A DNA stretch of 64,000 nucleotides from Antilocapra americana (lineage: Eukaryota > Chordata > Mammalia > Artiodactyla > Antilocapridae), in the NCBI GenBank assembly GCA_007570785.1, contig ML660772.1:36164225-36228224 (forward strand), read 5' to 3'. The number at the start of each line of letters is the position of its first letter. Positions within the stretch are counted from its first letter, which is position 1. The position numbers were made by a program, and so were the translations under genes. The notes beneath the pieces were generated by a model that saw nothing but the letters and a program-made list of their open reading frames with translations, searched no databases and was not told the origin of the DNA. Positions 43,303 through 54,940 of the stretch are shown one piece after another.

Positions 43303-43683
43303 TACTGTTGTTCAGTCTTTCAGTCGTGTCCCACTCTTTGCAACCCCATGGACTGCAGCACGTCAGGCTTCCTTTCTCCTCACTGTCTCCCAGAGCTTGC
43401 TCAAACTCATGTTCATTGAGTCAGTGATGCCATCCAATCATCTTATCCTCTGTTGTCCCCTTCTCCTCCTGCCCTCAATCTTTCCCAGCATTGGGGTCTT
43501 TTCCAGTGAGTTAGCCCTTCATGTCAGGTGGCCAAAGTATTGGAGCTTCAGCTTCAGCATCAGTCCTTCCAATGAATATTCAGGGTTGATTTCCTTTAGG
43601 TTTGACTGGTTTGATTTCCTTACTGTCCAAGGGACTCTTAAGAGTCTTCTCTAACACCACAGTTAGAAAGCATCAGTTCTTTA
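43303..43683 (-). mobile_element. BovB LINE 3' end, antisense, short
   Basis: TGTTGTTCAGTCTTTCAGTCGTGTCC and then AATCTTTCCCAGCATTGGGGTC are the BovB 3' end. TTGGAGT flanks it on both sides (43296-43302 and 43684-43690), and the surrounding L1M sequence is continuous once the insert is removed. Confidence 0.88.
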
Positions 43684-43740
43684 TTGGAGTAGCAACTTCT
43701 AAGTTCCTTACATACCAGATCTGAAACCAAAAATCTTTCT

Positions 43741-45173
43741 AGTTCATTCTGAGTGAAAAACAAACAAAACTTTGCAAAGGTAGAAGCAGTCAAATACAAA
43801 CTAAATGTGACAAAAGAAGTCCTAATTTGGAAAGCCCACTTTAAGAAGAAAAACCCTGAAACAAGAAGGGAAAGTCAGTGTTGTTCACCCACACTTCGTC
43901 ATAACACTTGGCTTTTTCTCTTCTGTTTCATTCTCAAAATAAATTATTAAAAAAATTATTTTGACCACAGACGACCTACTTTTATCTGTTTATTTTCTAT
44001 ATGTAAATCTGGAGTTCAGGCTTTCGGTTGTCCAAGCCTACACCCACTCCCATCTGACTCACACTTTTTAAACTTATTTCTCAGACCTTTTACTTTGTTC
44101 TTCCTCATTATGAGAAAGAACTAAGGCTTGAAACAAGTGCATTTCCTTCCAACAACTTAAGACCTTCCAGGATTGGGTAATTGAAACGTATTAGAGTGAA
44201 AGGCTAATAAAACCCCCAATGTAAATATTTTAGCAGTTTGCTAAAGAAAGAACCGTCAAAGATTATGTAGAAAGCAGTTTAGAATGAGGTTTAGAAAGCC
44301 CCATATAAAAACCTGTTTGACCTGTTAAAACAGGTACAGACAATCACAATTCCCTATTAAAAGATACAATGAGAAAAACCTATAAATTCAAGACAAATGC
44401 ATTGGCCATGAGAATTCCAAATGAAAATATGGTGAATTATTAGCTGCTTCTAGTGTGCAGAGCCAAACAGACCCCAGTCACTTTCTGTCAGTTGACAGGA
44501 AACTGGGGAATCAGTATCTATGTACCTTCCCAGGGAAGGGAGACTTCTTGGCAGAAGTTTAGGGGTTTTCCTTAATCCATTGTAGTTGGAACACTCATTT
44601 GCTTTTTGAGATCTCACTTCTGTTAATTGTAAAATGAAGTAGTGCATTAAGAAATGTAGCTAAAGTTTTTAAAGTAAATATGCTAATACTGGCCTTTAAT
44701 TTCATGTAGCAAAATGAATTAATGTAGCAATAATGCTAAATAATTACTTGGATTGAAAGTTAAGACACAGTTTACATCTTCCATTCATCAAAGTACAAAA
44801 TTGATACAGAAAGTACAGATTAACCTTCCACTAGTGCTCCCTTGTAGAGATTTGGTTCTTTTGTTGGGATAACTGCTTTTCCTCAAAAAACCACAAATGC
44901 CGACTACTGAAACGAACACAGACTCACACGCTTATTTATTTACATAAATATGTATTAATTCTTTTTCAAATTATATTGCCAGTTTGGTTGTTCCAGAATA
45001 TTGAGCAGATTCTCTGTACTACATTAGGTCCCTGTTGGCTATCCATTTTAAATGTAGTGGTCACACACTAATTTAAATGAATCACCAAGACATTTTCTCC
45101 TAAAGACATAGAGAATATTGGAATTTAACCCTAAATAATTTTGGTGTATAAACAATCCTTCAACTGTGTTCTT
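43741..45173. other. Intergenic unique stretch, 3' of CFTR
   Basis: The longest apparently repeat-free block near the gene's 3' side; no ORF of note and no RNA gene recognised. A short self-complementary motif CCTGTTTGACCTGTTAAAACAGG lies near 44311-44333. Confidence 0.6.
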
Positions 45174-45187
45174 TCCCATTCACCTTT

Positions 45188-45460
45188 TTTTTTTTTTTTT
45201 AGGGTTTATTTTTTATTTATTTATTTTTTTAATTATTGTTTTTGCCATACATTGTCATGATATCACCATGGGTTTACATATGCTTCCCCTCCGGGTCCCC
45301 CCTCCCTCCTCCCTCCCCCCCGGGAAATCTCGCTGCACCAGTCCCGAGCATCAATCCTGGGCTGGCGATTGATTAGACACATGACAATTAACATGCTTCA
45401 ATGCCCTTCTCCCATCTCATCCCACCCTTACCCTCATCCACAAAGTCCACAAGTCTATTC
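45188..45460 (-). mobile_element. Young L1 3' end insertion with perfect target-site duplication
   Basis: A poly(T) start is followed by TTTATTTTTTTAATTATTGTTTTTGCCATACATTG, a C-rich patch near 45296-45321 and the L1 3' UTR. The 14-bp direct repeat TCCCATTCACCTTT occurs at 45174-45187 and 45461-45474 without mismatch. Only about 270 bp was inserted. Confidence 0.92.
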
Positions 45461-45474
45461 TCCCATTCACCTTT

Positions 45475-45684
45475 GACACTGATGAAATAATAGAATGAAT
45501 GATCTTCAACAGCAATGACAGATGTGCTGATAAACAGAACTAGAGCTGAATTATATTCTGATTGGCAAATATTGGCACAAATGCTAAAAAAAACCCAGAA
45601 ATCTATCTTGCAATTAACCCCTATGAAATTAAAGTTGTAATTTACCAAGAGTTATAAAGAGTAGGCTTTCTTTGTTTTATTTTA
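45475..45684. other. Intergenic unique stretch
   Basis: Nothing recognised. Confidence 0.5.
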
Positions 45685-46035
45685 AAAAAATACAGAGTAG
45701 AATGATGGTTACCAGGGGCCAAGATAAATATGGACATGTCAGTCAAAGGATGCAAATTTCCAATAATAGGATGAATAAATCTGGGAGTGTGATGTACAGC
45801 ATGTTGATTACAGTTAACAATACCATGTTATATTCTTGAAAGTTGCTAGGAGAGTAAATCTTATATATTCTCACCACATAAAAGAGGTAGTAATTTTGTG
45901 ACGTGATAGAAGTATTACTAACACTATGATGGTCATTGTTTTGTAATACATAAGTATAGCAAATCAACACCTTAAATTTACACAGTGCTTTATGTTAATT
46001 ATATATAAATAAAGCTGGAAATTAGATTAAGTGGT
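45685..46035 (+). mobile_element. L1 3' UTR, sense
   Basis: AGAATGATGGTTACCAGGGGCC, GATGTACAGCATGTTGATTACAGTTAACAATAC, CACCTTAAATTTACACAG and AAATAAAGCTGGAAA are the typical sense 3' end of old mammalian L1. Confidence 0.85.
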
Positions 46036-46529
46036 AAAAAAAATAGTCGGCCACAGTAGATTGCCTGACTATCATATTTGTCAGAGTTCTGTAAACTAAC
46101 AAAAATAGAACAATTTTCAAAACAACCATCTCTTTTCCATTCTGCCTCTTCAGTGACAGCAGATACCAGGGGCTTATTAATATTCTACAGGAAAAGTTGT
46201 ATAAATCAACTTATGTTCATAAGTAATCCTCTTGTGGAGAAGAAATCTTTATTTCTTCTTGTCTCATTTAAGGCGGATGCTCCACTGTCCTTGGGGGGAC
46301 CAAAAAGCAATAGGATGTCCTTGTACAGACTAAGCTTCTTTGCTACTAAGGACACCTCACCAGGCATTGCATTTATACTTAGCAGTGTTGCCTGACTGTT
46401 CTGTGGCCATGGAGCCACAGAATAAAATTAAACATCCTAAGTAAACATTTGATGATAATTTTATATTATCCCGTCAATTAGATTTTTAGAAATTTTTATA
46501 AATTTTAAATATCTATAAAAGTAGTCATT
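46036..46529. other. Intergenic stretch with unassigned overlapping frames
   Basis: A 105-codon + frame (46078-46395) and a 70-codon minus frame (46418-46206) overlap; neither shows a family I know. No poly(A) or duplication marks it as a retrocopy. Unassigned. Confidence 0.5.
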
Positions 46530-49500
46530 TGTTGTTCAGTCGCTCAGTTGTATCTGACTCTTTACGACCCCAGGGACTGCAGCACACCAGGCTTCCCTGT
46601 CCTTCACCCTCTACCGGTACTTGCTCAAACTCTTGTCCATTGAGTTGATGATGTGATCCAACCATCTCATTCTCTGTCATCCCCTTTTCCTCCTGCCTTC
46701 AGTCTTTCCCAGCATTAGGGTCTTTTCTAATGAGTCGGCTTTCGCATCAGGTGGCTGAAGTATTGGAACTTCAGTTTCAGCATCAGTCCTTCCAATGAAT
46801 ATTCAAGTTTGATTTCCTTTAGGATTGACGGGTTTGATCTCCTTGCAGTCCAAGGGACTCTTAAAAGTCTTTTCAAACGCTGCAGTTCAAGACCATCAGT
46901 TATTCAGCATTCATCCTTCTCTATGGTCCAGCTCTCACATACATACACGACTACTGAAAAAAACCATAGCTTTGACTATACAGACCTTTGTCGGCAAAGT
47001 AATGTCTCTGCTTTTTAATATGCAGAGACCTATGTCTAGGTTTGTCATAGCTTTCCTTCCAAGGAGCAAGCATCTTTTAATTTCATGGCTGCAGTCACCA
47101 TCTCAGTGATTTTGGAGCCCAAGAAAATAAAGTCTGTCACTGTTTCCATTGATTCCTCATTTTCTAGAAAGTGATGGGACTGGATGCCATGATTTTCATT
47201 TTTTGAATGGTGAAGCCAGCTTTTTCACTTTCCTCTTTCACTTTCATCAAGAGTTTTTTAGTTCCTCTTCCCTTTGTGCTGTAAGGGTGGTGTCATCTGC
47301 ATATCTGAGGTTATCAATATTTCTCCCAGCAATCTCAATTCCAGCTTGTGCTTCATCCACCCAGGCATTTCTCATGATGTACTCTGCATATAAGTTAAAT
47401 AAGCAGAGTGACAATATACTACCTTGACATATTCCTTTATCAATTTGGAACCAACCCATTGTTCCATGTTTGCTTCTAAGTGTTGCTTCTTGACCTGCAT
47501 ACAGGTTTTGCAGGGGACAGGGAAGTTGGTCTGGTATTCCCATCTTTCTAAGAATTTTCCACAGTTTGCTATGATCCACACAGTCAAAAGCTTTAGCATA
47601 GTCAGTGAAGCAGAAGTACATATTTTTCTCTTACTTCTTTTATGATCCAGCAGATGCTGGCAGTTTGATCTCTGGTTCTGCTGCCTTTTCTAAATCCAGC
47701 TTGAACATCTGGGACTTCTCAGTTCTGCACTGTTGAAGCCTAGCTTGGAGAATTTTGAACATTACTTTGTTAGCATGTGAAACGAGTGCAGTTATGTGGT
47801 AGTTTGAACATTCAGCATTGCCTTCTGTGGGTCTGGAATGAAAACTGACATTTTTCAGTCCTGTGGCCACTGATGAGTTTTCCAGATTTGCTGGCACATT
47901 TGAATGCAGCACTTTCACAGCATCGTCTTTTCAGATTTGAAGTAGTTTAGCTGGAATTCCATCACCTCTGCTAGCTTTGTTTGTAGTGATGCTTTCTAAG
48001 GACTACTCGACTTCACACTCCAAGATGTCTGGCTCTAGGTGAGTGATCACACCATCGTGATGATCTGGGTCATGAAGATCTTTTTTATATAGTTCTTCTG
48101 TGTATTCTTGCCACCTCTTCTTAATATCTTCTGTTTCTGTTAGGTCCATACCCTTTCTGTCCTTTATTGTGCCATCTTTGCATGAAATGTTCCCTTGGTA
48201 TCTCTAATTTTCTTGAAGAGATCTCTAGTCTTTCCCATTCTATTGTTTTCCTCTATTTCTTTGTATTGTTCACTTAGGAAGACTTTCTTATCTCTCCTTG
48301 CTATTTTTTGGAACTCTGCATTCAGACGGGTATATGTTTCCTTTTCTCCTTTGCTTTTCCTTCTCTTATTTCCTCAGCTGTTTGTTAGGCCTCCTCAGAT
48401 AACCATTTTGCCTTTTTGCATTTCTTTTCCTTGGGGATGGTTTTAATCGCCACTTCCTATACAGTGTTACAAACCTCCATTCATAGTTCTTCAGGCACTC
48501 AGTCTATCAGATCTAATCCCTTGAATCTATGTCACTTCTACTGTATAATCATAAGGGATTTGATTTAGGTCTTATCTTAATGGTCTAGAGGTTTTCCCAT
48601 TCTTCAGTTTATGTCTGAATTTGTCAATAAGGAGTTCATGATGTGAGCCAGTCAGCTCCAGGTCTTTTTTTTTGCTGACTGTATAGAGCTTCTCCATCTT
48701 TGGCCACAAAGTATATAATCAATCTGACTTCACTGTTGACCATCTGGTGATGTCCGTGTGTAGAGTCTTCTCTTGTGTTGTTGGAAGAGTGTGTTTGCTA
48801 TGACCAGTGCGTTCTCTTGGCAAAGCTCTATTAGGCTTTGTCCGGCTTCATTTTATACTCCAAGGCCAAACTAACCTGTTACTCCAGATATTTCTTGACT
48901 TCTTATTTTTGCTTTCCAGTACCCTATAATGAAAAAGACATCTTTTTTTGGTGTTAGTTCTACAAGGTCTTGTGGGTCTTTATAGAACCATTCAACTTCA
49001 GCTTCTTCAGCATTAGTGGTTGGGACATAGACTTGAATTACTGTGATACTGAACGGTTTGCCTTGGAAATGAATAGATATCATTTTGTTTTGTTTTTGAG
49101 ATTGCACCCAAGCACTGCATTTCAGGCTCTTGTTGACTATGAGGGCCACTCCATTTCTTCTAAGGGCTCTTGCCCACAATAGAAGATATAATGGTCATCT
49201 GAATTAAATCTGCCCATTCCTTTCCATTTTAGTTCACCTACTCCTAAAATGTAATTGTTTACTCTTGGCATCTCCTGTTTGACCATTTCCAATTTACCTT
49301 GATTCATGGACTAGACATTCCGGGTTCCTATGGAGTATTGTTCTTAATAGAATCAGTCCTTACTTTCACCACCAGACATATCCATAACTAGGCATTATTT
49401 CTGCTTTGGCTCAGCTTCTTCATTACTTCTGTAGCTGTTTCTCCTCCCTTCTGGGCACCTACCAACCTGAGAAGTTCACCTTTCAATGTCATAGTTTTTT

Positions 49501-49880
49501 GCCTTTTTCTGTTGTTCATGGGGTTCTCAAGACACGAATACTGAAGTGGTTTGCCATTCTCTTCTCCAGTGGACCACATTTTGTCAGAACTCTCCACCAT
49601 GACCCATCCGTCTTGTGTGGCCTTACACAGCATGGCTCATAGTTTCATTTGTGTTAGACAAGGCTGTGATCCATGTGGTCAATTTGGTTAGTTTTCTGTG
49701 ATTGTGATTTTCATTCTTTCTGCTCTCTGATGAATAAGGATAAGAGGCTTGTGGAAACTTCCTGATGGAGGGACTGGCCCTCGGAAACAGGGGGTCTTGC
49801 TCTGGTGGGAAATGCCATGCTCAGTAAATCTTTAATCCAACTTTCTGCTGTGGGGCTGTGTTCCCTCCGTGTAGTTTGGT
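46530..49880 (-). mobile_element. BovB LINE, antisense, about 3.35 kb, decayed
   Basis: The 3' end is on the left (GTTGTTCAGTCGCTCAGTTG). A reverse-transcriptase piece lies at 47621-47247 with NLRYADDTTL and FTDYAKAFDCVDH, in a broken frame. An endonuclease piece lies at 49179-48871 (RNGVALIVNKS, SITVIQVYVPTTNAEE); the Asp of the expected IxDWNAK motif reads Tyr. The 5' region reaches about 49880. Many stops make it inactive. Confidence 0.9.
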
Positions 49881-50160
49881 ATGTAATATAATAAACTTCA
49901 CATCCTTGTCACTGAGCTTCAATAGATACCAACTCATTGCTAGTCTTATTTGATCTATTCTCCTTTGAATTTCCCTCTTACATAATTTTAAGCAAAACCT
50001 AGACATCATACAACTTGAACTGTATCTATCTCTGGAAGGCAAGGATTTCCTCTCTCATTCTTTTTTTTTCAATAAACATATCCCAATACCATTGCAACAA
50101 CTAAAAAGAATAAAGTCCTTAGTATCCTCAAATATACTGTCTATGTTCTCATTTTTGTCC
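49881..50160. other. Intergenic unique stretch
   Basis: Nothing recognised; a T run at 50062-50070 precedes CAATAAACATATCCC. Confidence 0.5.
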
Positions 50161-51160
50161 ACATAGGTAGTCCTCACTTTGCACAACGGTGTGGGAAAGT
50201 TAAAGTGACCATACAAAAATATTTTAAATAATTAATGTGAAAAATATTGTTCCATGACCTTTATAAAAATTAAATGATTGAGCATTAAAAACTCAAACTG
50301 CTGATTATAAATAAATAAGGAAATGAAATATATAGTAAAACTAATATTTATGTGGTACAATGTAATTTAAAATGTTAGGACCATTGAGAATTAAAGTGTT
50401 TTATTTCTTTATAAATGCCTACTTATCAAGGATAGTTTGAGCAATGCTTGTCTTCTTCTGGGCACGTAACTTAGGATGTGAGAATCTCACTTCTTGGTAA
50501 GTTGCCATACTTCATTCTCTTTGGATCAACTTCTGACAGTTTATACTCAGTGTCTCCAAAGTTGTGAAATACCCACGAGAGTTTAATGTAGAGGATTTTG
50601 CTGGTGTCACTCCCTCTGGGACATCTTTGTCTTTTTGTCACAGACACTCCTCATCTATGTCACTAAGTTTGCCCTCAGCAAGTTTCTCTGGCTACATATC
50701 TATAATCTCTGAAATGGCTGCTCAACATTCCCCTGGTCAACTGTTTGTTCCATAACCCTATTCACATAATATTTAAATTTCACTTCCATATTATCACTTT
50801 TTGTTGCTGCTACATTGTTATCTTTGTTGGCCAATTCCCTCTTTTCCATTTTTGTAAAGTAGTATGTGGGTTTATCCCTGAGAGACCAGGAGGCACACCA
50901 CCGCACACTCCACACCTCACTGTTTTCCAGTGTGCGAACTAAGAGGTGCAGACAGGCCTGTCACCAGCAGACTTTAGAAGAAGGGGCGTGATTGGTCACT
51001 GAGCATGATGCAAATCTGCAGATATGGAGGGCTGGCCAAATTCACTGTACTGTGCCATTTTGCCATTTTGTCTTCAGGGACATGAGCAGCCATGGATTTT
51101 GGTATCCACAGGGGCTCCTGGAATGGATCCCTGTAGATACTGAGAGATGATTCAGAGTTA
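50161..51160. mobile_element. Probable ancient DNA-transposon remnants (Tigger-like right end)
   Basis: At 51085-51150, GGGACATGAGCAGCCATGGATTTTGGTATCC and CTGGAATGGATCCCTGTAGATACTGAG match a widespread Tigger/MER2-type terminus. The preceding 0.9 kb (from AGTCCTCACTTTGCACAACGG) looks transposon-derived, but I cannot name it. Confidence 0.4.
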
Positions 51161-51589
51161 TAGACAGAAGACCTAGTAGTGATATTTATATTTTATGCAA
51201 TTATTTACCATCAATATACTATGTCAACTGACATTTGAATCATGCTGCTGAGGGACTGTTATTATTGAACTAGACTCTTGTGAAGGAAATTTATTCGTGT
51301 CTGAATGGTATAAAAAGGACTGCCTATAGTTTGTTTGAGTGAAGATCCAATTAAGGTTTACTTATTGTAATTGGTCCACGTATCTCATAAGTTCCTTTTT
51401 AGATTCTCTCTCCATTTTCTTTACTTTTTTTTTTTTTCATGCAGTTTGCTGCTTGGAGAAACCAGGTTGTTTATCTTTTGCAGTTTTCCACAGTCTGGAT
51501 TTTGCTATATTCTTCTCTATGGAATTGTTTAACAAGTTTCTGTACTCCTCCTCATTTCATGTAAACTAGCAGTTAGATCAACAAAGGCT
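51161..51589. other. Intergenic unique stretch
   Basis: Nothing recognised. Confidence 0.5.
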
Positions 51590-53035
51590 TTAGGCTGGCT
51601 TCTAAGCCCTTTTGAAAAACTGTAATAGATTTTGATTTAAATCATACCTGAATGGCCTATTGGTTTTCCCTACTTTCTTCAATTTAAGTCTGAATTTTGC
51701 AATAAGGAGCTCATGATCTGAGCCACAGTCAGCTCCAGGTCTTGCTCTTGCTGATTGTACATAGCTTCTCCATCTTTGTTTGCAAAGAATATAATCAGTC
51801 TGGTTTTGGTATTGACCATCTGATGATGTCCATGCGTAGAGTCATCTCTTGTGTTGTAAGAGAGTGTTTGCTATGACCAGTGCTTTCTTTTGGCAAAACT
51901 CTGTTAGGCTTTGCCCTGCCTTGTTTTGTACTCCAAGGCCAAGCTAGCCCGATACCAAACTAGCCTGGTATATCTTGACTTCCTACTTTTGCATTCCAAT
52001 TCCCTCTGATGAAGAAGATATCTTTTTGGTATTAGTTCTAGGTCTTGTAGGCCTTCATAGAGCCTTTCAACTTAAGCTTCTTTGGCATTAGTGGTTGGGG
52101 CATAGACTTGAAGTATTAGGATGTTGAATGGTTTGCCTTGGAAATGTACAGAGATCATTCTGTCATTTTGAGATTGTACCCAAGCACTGTATTTTGGACT
52201 CTTGTTGACTGTGAGGGCAACTCCATTTTTTCTAAGGAATTCTTGTCCACAATAGTAGATATAATGGTCATCAGAATTAAATTCTCCCATTCCTATTCAG
52301 TTTAGTTCACTGATTCCTAAAATGTTGATGTTCACTCTTGCCATCTCCTGCTTGACCACATGCAATTTACTTTGATTCATGGACCTAATATTCCAGGTTC
52401 CTATGAAATATTGTTCTTAATAGCATTGGACTTTACTTTCATCAAGAGACACATCCACGGCTGAGAGACATTTCCTCTTTGGCCCAGCCTATTCATTCTT
52501 AAGCGATTTTGCCTCTCTTCCCCAGTAGCATATTGGACATCTTCCTGCCTGGGAGGCTCATCTTTTGGTGTCATATCATTTTGCCTTTAATACTATTCAT
52601 GAGGTTTTGAGGCAAGAATACTGAAGTGGTTTGCCATTCCCTTGTCTAGTGGACCGCATTTTGTCAGAACTCTCCACCGTGACCCACCGATCTTGGGTCC
52701 CCTGCATGACGTGGCTCATAGCTTCCTTAAGTTACACAAGGCTGTGATCCATGGGATACATTTGGTTAGCTTTCTGTGATTGTGGTTTTCCTTTTGGAGG
52801 CTGTGGGGTTATGGATCTTACTTCCTGATGGGAGAGACTGGCTGTGGGGAAAATTGGTTCTTGCTCTGGTGAGCAGGGCCATGCTCATTAAATCTTTAAT
52901 CTGATTGTCAGCTGATGGGTGGGGGTGTGCTCCCTCTCTGTTTGCTGTTTGGCCTGAGATGATTTCATCCTGGAGTCTACAGGCTCTATGGTAAGGCTAC
53001 TGGTAGCCTCCAAAAAGGACTCAGGAGTGACCACA
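51590..53035 (-). mobile_element. BovB LINE 5' half, antisense, missing its 3' half
   Basis: AATCATACCTGAATGGCC to GGCTCTATGGTAAGGCTACTGG corresponds to the BovB endonuclease and 5' region. A minus-strand frame at 52290-52072 reads RKNGVALTVNKSPKYSAWVQSQ and NILILQVYAPTTNAKEA. The RT half and the usual 3' end are absent, which is opposite to normal 5' truncation. Confidence 0.85.
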
Positions 53036-53135
53036 GGGCTGAAAAAAGTCAGTTTTCATTTCAATCCCAAAGATAGGCAATGTCAAAGAATGTTCAGACT
53101 ACCACACAGTTTCACTCACAATTGCACAATTGCAA
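53036..53135 (+). mobile_element. BovB RT-region fragment in opposite orientation
   Basis: AAAAGTCAGTTTTCATTTCAATCCCAAAGATAGGCAATGTCAAAGAATG is BovB RT sequence in the sense direction, abutting the antisense copy that ends at 53035. Confidence 0.8.
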
Positions 53136-53188
53136 GGGGCTTGGATGGACTTGTATCTATAGTTTCTCAGTCTGCTTAAGGGGATGTT

Positions 53189-53394
53189 GTATGTGCGAAG
53201 TCACTTCAGTCATATCTGACTCGTTGAGACCCTATGGAATTGGCCCACAAGGCTCCTCTCTGTCCATGGGATTCTCCAGGCAGGAATATTGGAATGGGTT
53301 GCCATGCCCTTCTCCTGAGGATCTTCCTGACCCCGGTATTGAACCCATGTCTTTGATGTCTCCTGCGTTGGCAGGCGGGTTATTTAACACCAGT
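53189..53394 (-). mobile_element. BovA SINE, antisense, diverged
   Basis: ATGTGCGAAGTCACTTCAGTCATATCTGACTC to GCGTTGGCAGGCGGGTTATTTAACACC. Confidence 0.85.
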
Positions 53395-54135
53395 TATTAA
53401 AGGACTTAACAAAGCTTTTAACATTAAAAGGTGCGTTTTCAACTAAGAGTAGAATATCATGTGCTATATTTCCCATTTTATTTGGTTGTGCAACCCCATT
53501 TCCTTGTGCCATTGGCACTTTGAAGGAAGGTGGGCCTAAAACATTTATTCAGTAAGAAAAGGGTATGAGAAATCCTTACCAATGGCTGGAAGATACTTGC
53601 ATATCAACAGTATTTCCATCTGCCATCCTTAGAGTCTGCTTTGGATGATAGTACCTACTTTTTGTCTCAAAGGGAGAACATATGTGCAAAATTCTAGTTG
53701 CTGTAAGCAGGGTTCCATGAAGGTATATCCAACTTTCTGTTGAAGCCTAATCTGCATTTCTGTGTGGAGAACTCTGAAATAACCTCCCAGACTTCTTGTT
53801 GATCTTAAGAAATGCAGAAAATCACTTTGGGGCTGGTAGTTAATTGTGCTATGGCAAGAACACCCTGTTCTATCTTCCAGTGGCAAGCATGGGTGCGTTA
53901 TTCATAATAGGAGCTTAATAAATACTCTAATACCAAGTTAATGCACAATTCAAAGTCTAGCTTCCATCCCCAAACAGGGAAATCAGTTCTGAGGAGAAGG
54001 AATGAAAGAGCCTTTGCTGTTTGGTCCCTACATGTGAGTTCCCAGCGGATCTGACCAGGACTGTAGAAAGGTCTGTCCTTCTGACAGCTCCAAAACCCAA
54101 TCCCTTCAAGGCTACTGGAACTTTCTCCACTGAGA
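53395..54135. other. Intergenic unique stretch
   Basis: No named repeat; two minus-strand ORFs (53886-53629, 54182-53898) show no known motif. Confidence 0.55.
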
Positions 54136-54366
54136 TGTTGTGGCTTAGTCACTAAGTTGTGTCTGACTGTTTGTGACCCCATGGACTATAGCCCACCAGG
54201 CTCCTCTGTCTGTGGGATTTCCCAGGCAAGAATAGTGGAGTGGACTGCCATTTCCTTCTCCAGGGGAACTTCCAGACCCAGGGATCAAACCTGGGTCTCC
54301 TATGCTACAGGCAGTCTCCTTTATTGCAGTCAGATTCTTTACAGACTGAACCATCAGGGAAGCCCC
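54136..54366 (-). mobile_element. BovA SINE, antisense
   Basis: GTTGTGGCTTAGTCACTAAGTTGTGTCTGACTG to GACTGAACCATCAGGGAAGCC, well preserved. Confidence 0.92.
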
Positions 54367-54608
54367 CATTTCTTCACAGAGATGGTAACCTGAAAGAGCT
54401 AGACCACTGTTTTTCAGAATGTGGTCCTGAGGCCTGTAGCATCATGTATTAACTATAAGCTTGTTAGAAATAGAAATTCATGTTCCACTTCCCCAACCTA
54501 CTGAATTAGAATCACTGGCCCAGGAAACTGTTTTAACAAATCTTTCAGGTGACTCTTTATCACATTAAAGTTTGAAAAACACACTATCCCTTTTAAGGTC
54601 AAAATGAC
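54367..54608. other. Intergenic sequence between SINE and LTR
   Basis: GTTAGAAATAGAAATTCATGTTCCACTTCCCCAACCTACTGAATTAGAATC near 54463 resembles an old MER5/hAT-type repeat, but the match is too short to assign. Confidence 0.4.
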
Positions 54609-54940
54609 TGCTGTGATCTGAATGTTTGTGTCCCCATAAATTCATATGTTGCAACTCTAATCTCAATATGATGCTATTAGGAGGTGGAGCCTTTGGGAAA
54701 TGATGAGGTCATGAGGGTGGAGCCTTCATGAAGAGACTTAGTGCCTATATAAACGAGATCCCAGAATGCTCTCTGGTCCTTTTTTGATGAGGGTGCAGTG
54801 AGAAAATGGCTGTGTATGAACCAGAAGGCAGCTCTTGCCAGACATCAGATCTGCTGGCACCTTGATCTTAGACTCTCCAGCCTCTCGAAATGTAAGAAGT
54901 TTCTGTTGTGGTATTTTTTTGTATAGCCTGAGCTAAGAGA
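54609..54940 (+). mobile_element. Solo LTR, MLT1-type (ERVL-MaLR)
   Basis: The string GTGTCCCCATAAATTCATATGTTGCAACTCTAATC opens the copy. Then come GGAGGTGGAGCCTTTGGGAAATGATGAGGTCATGAGGGTGGAGCC, a TATATAAA-like box near 54747 and TGGCACCTTGATCTTAGACT. It ends GCCTGAGCTAAGAGA. It starts with TG. There is no internal proviral sequence, so it is an ancient solo LTR. Confidence 0.85.

Larger units (their letters stand above)
41000..43740 (-). mobile_element. Ancient L1M 3' UTR, antisense, carrying later insertions
   Basis: GATGCTCTTCCTTTTTTCATGTAGATCTGAG, GAGCTTCCTGGATCTGTCC, TCTGACATTAATTTGGGG and TCTGGTATTCCTACTACAGACATATTACACC are L1MC/L1MD-type antisense strings. The copy continues past the SINEs at 42154-42360 and 42785-43000 and the BovB at 43303-43683, ending near CCTTACATACCAGATCTGAAACC. 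Confidence 0.8.

Noticed and set aside
46078..46418. Overlapping + (105 codons) and minus (70 codons) ORFs
   Set aside because: Neither resembles a known protein and both strands cannot be coding; no retrocopy hallmarks.
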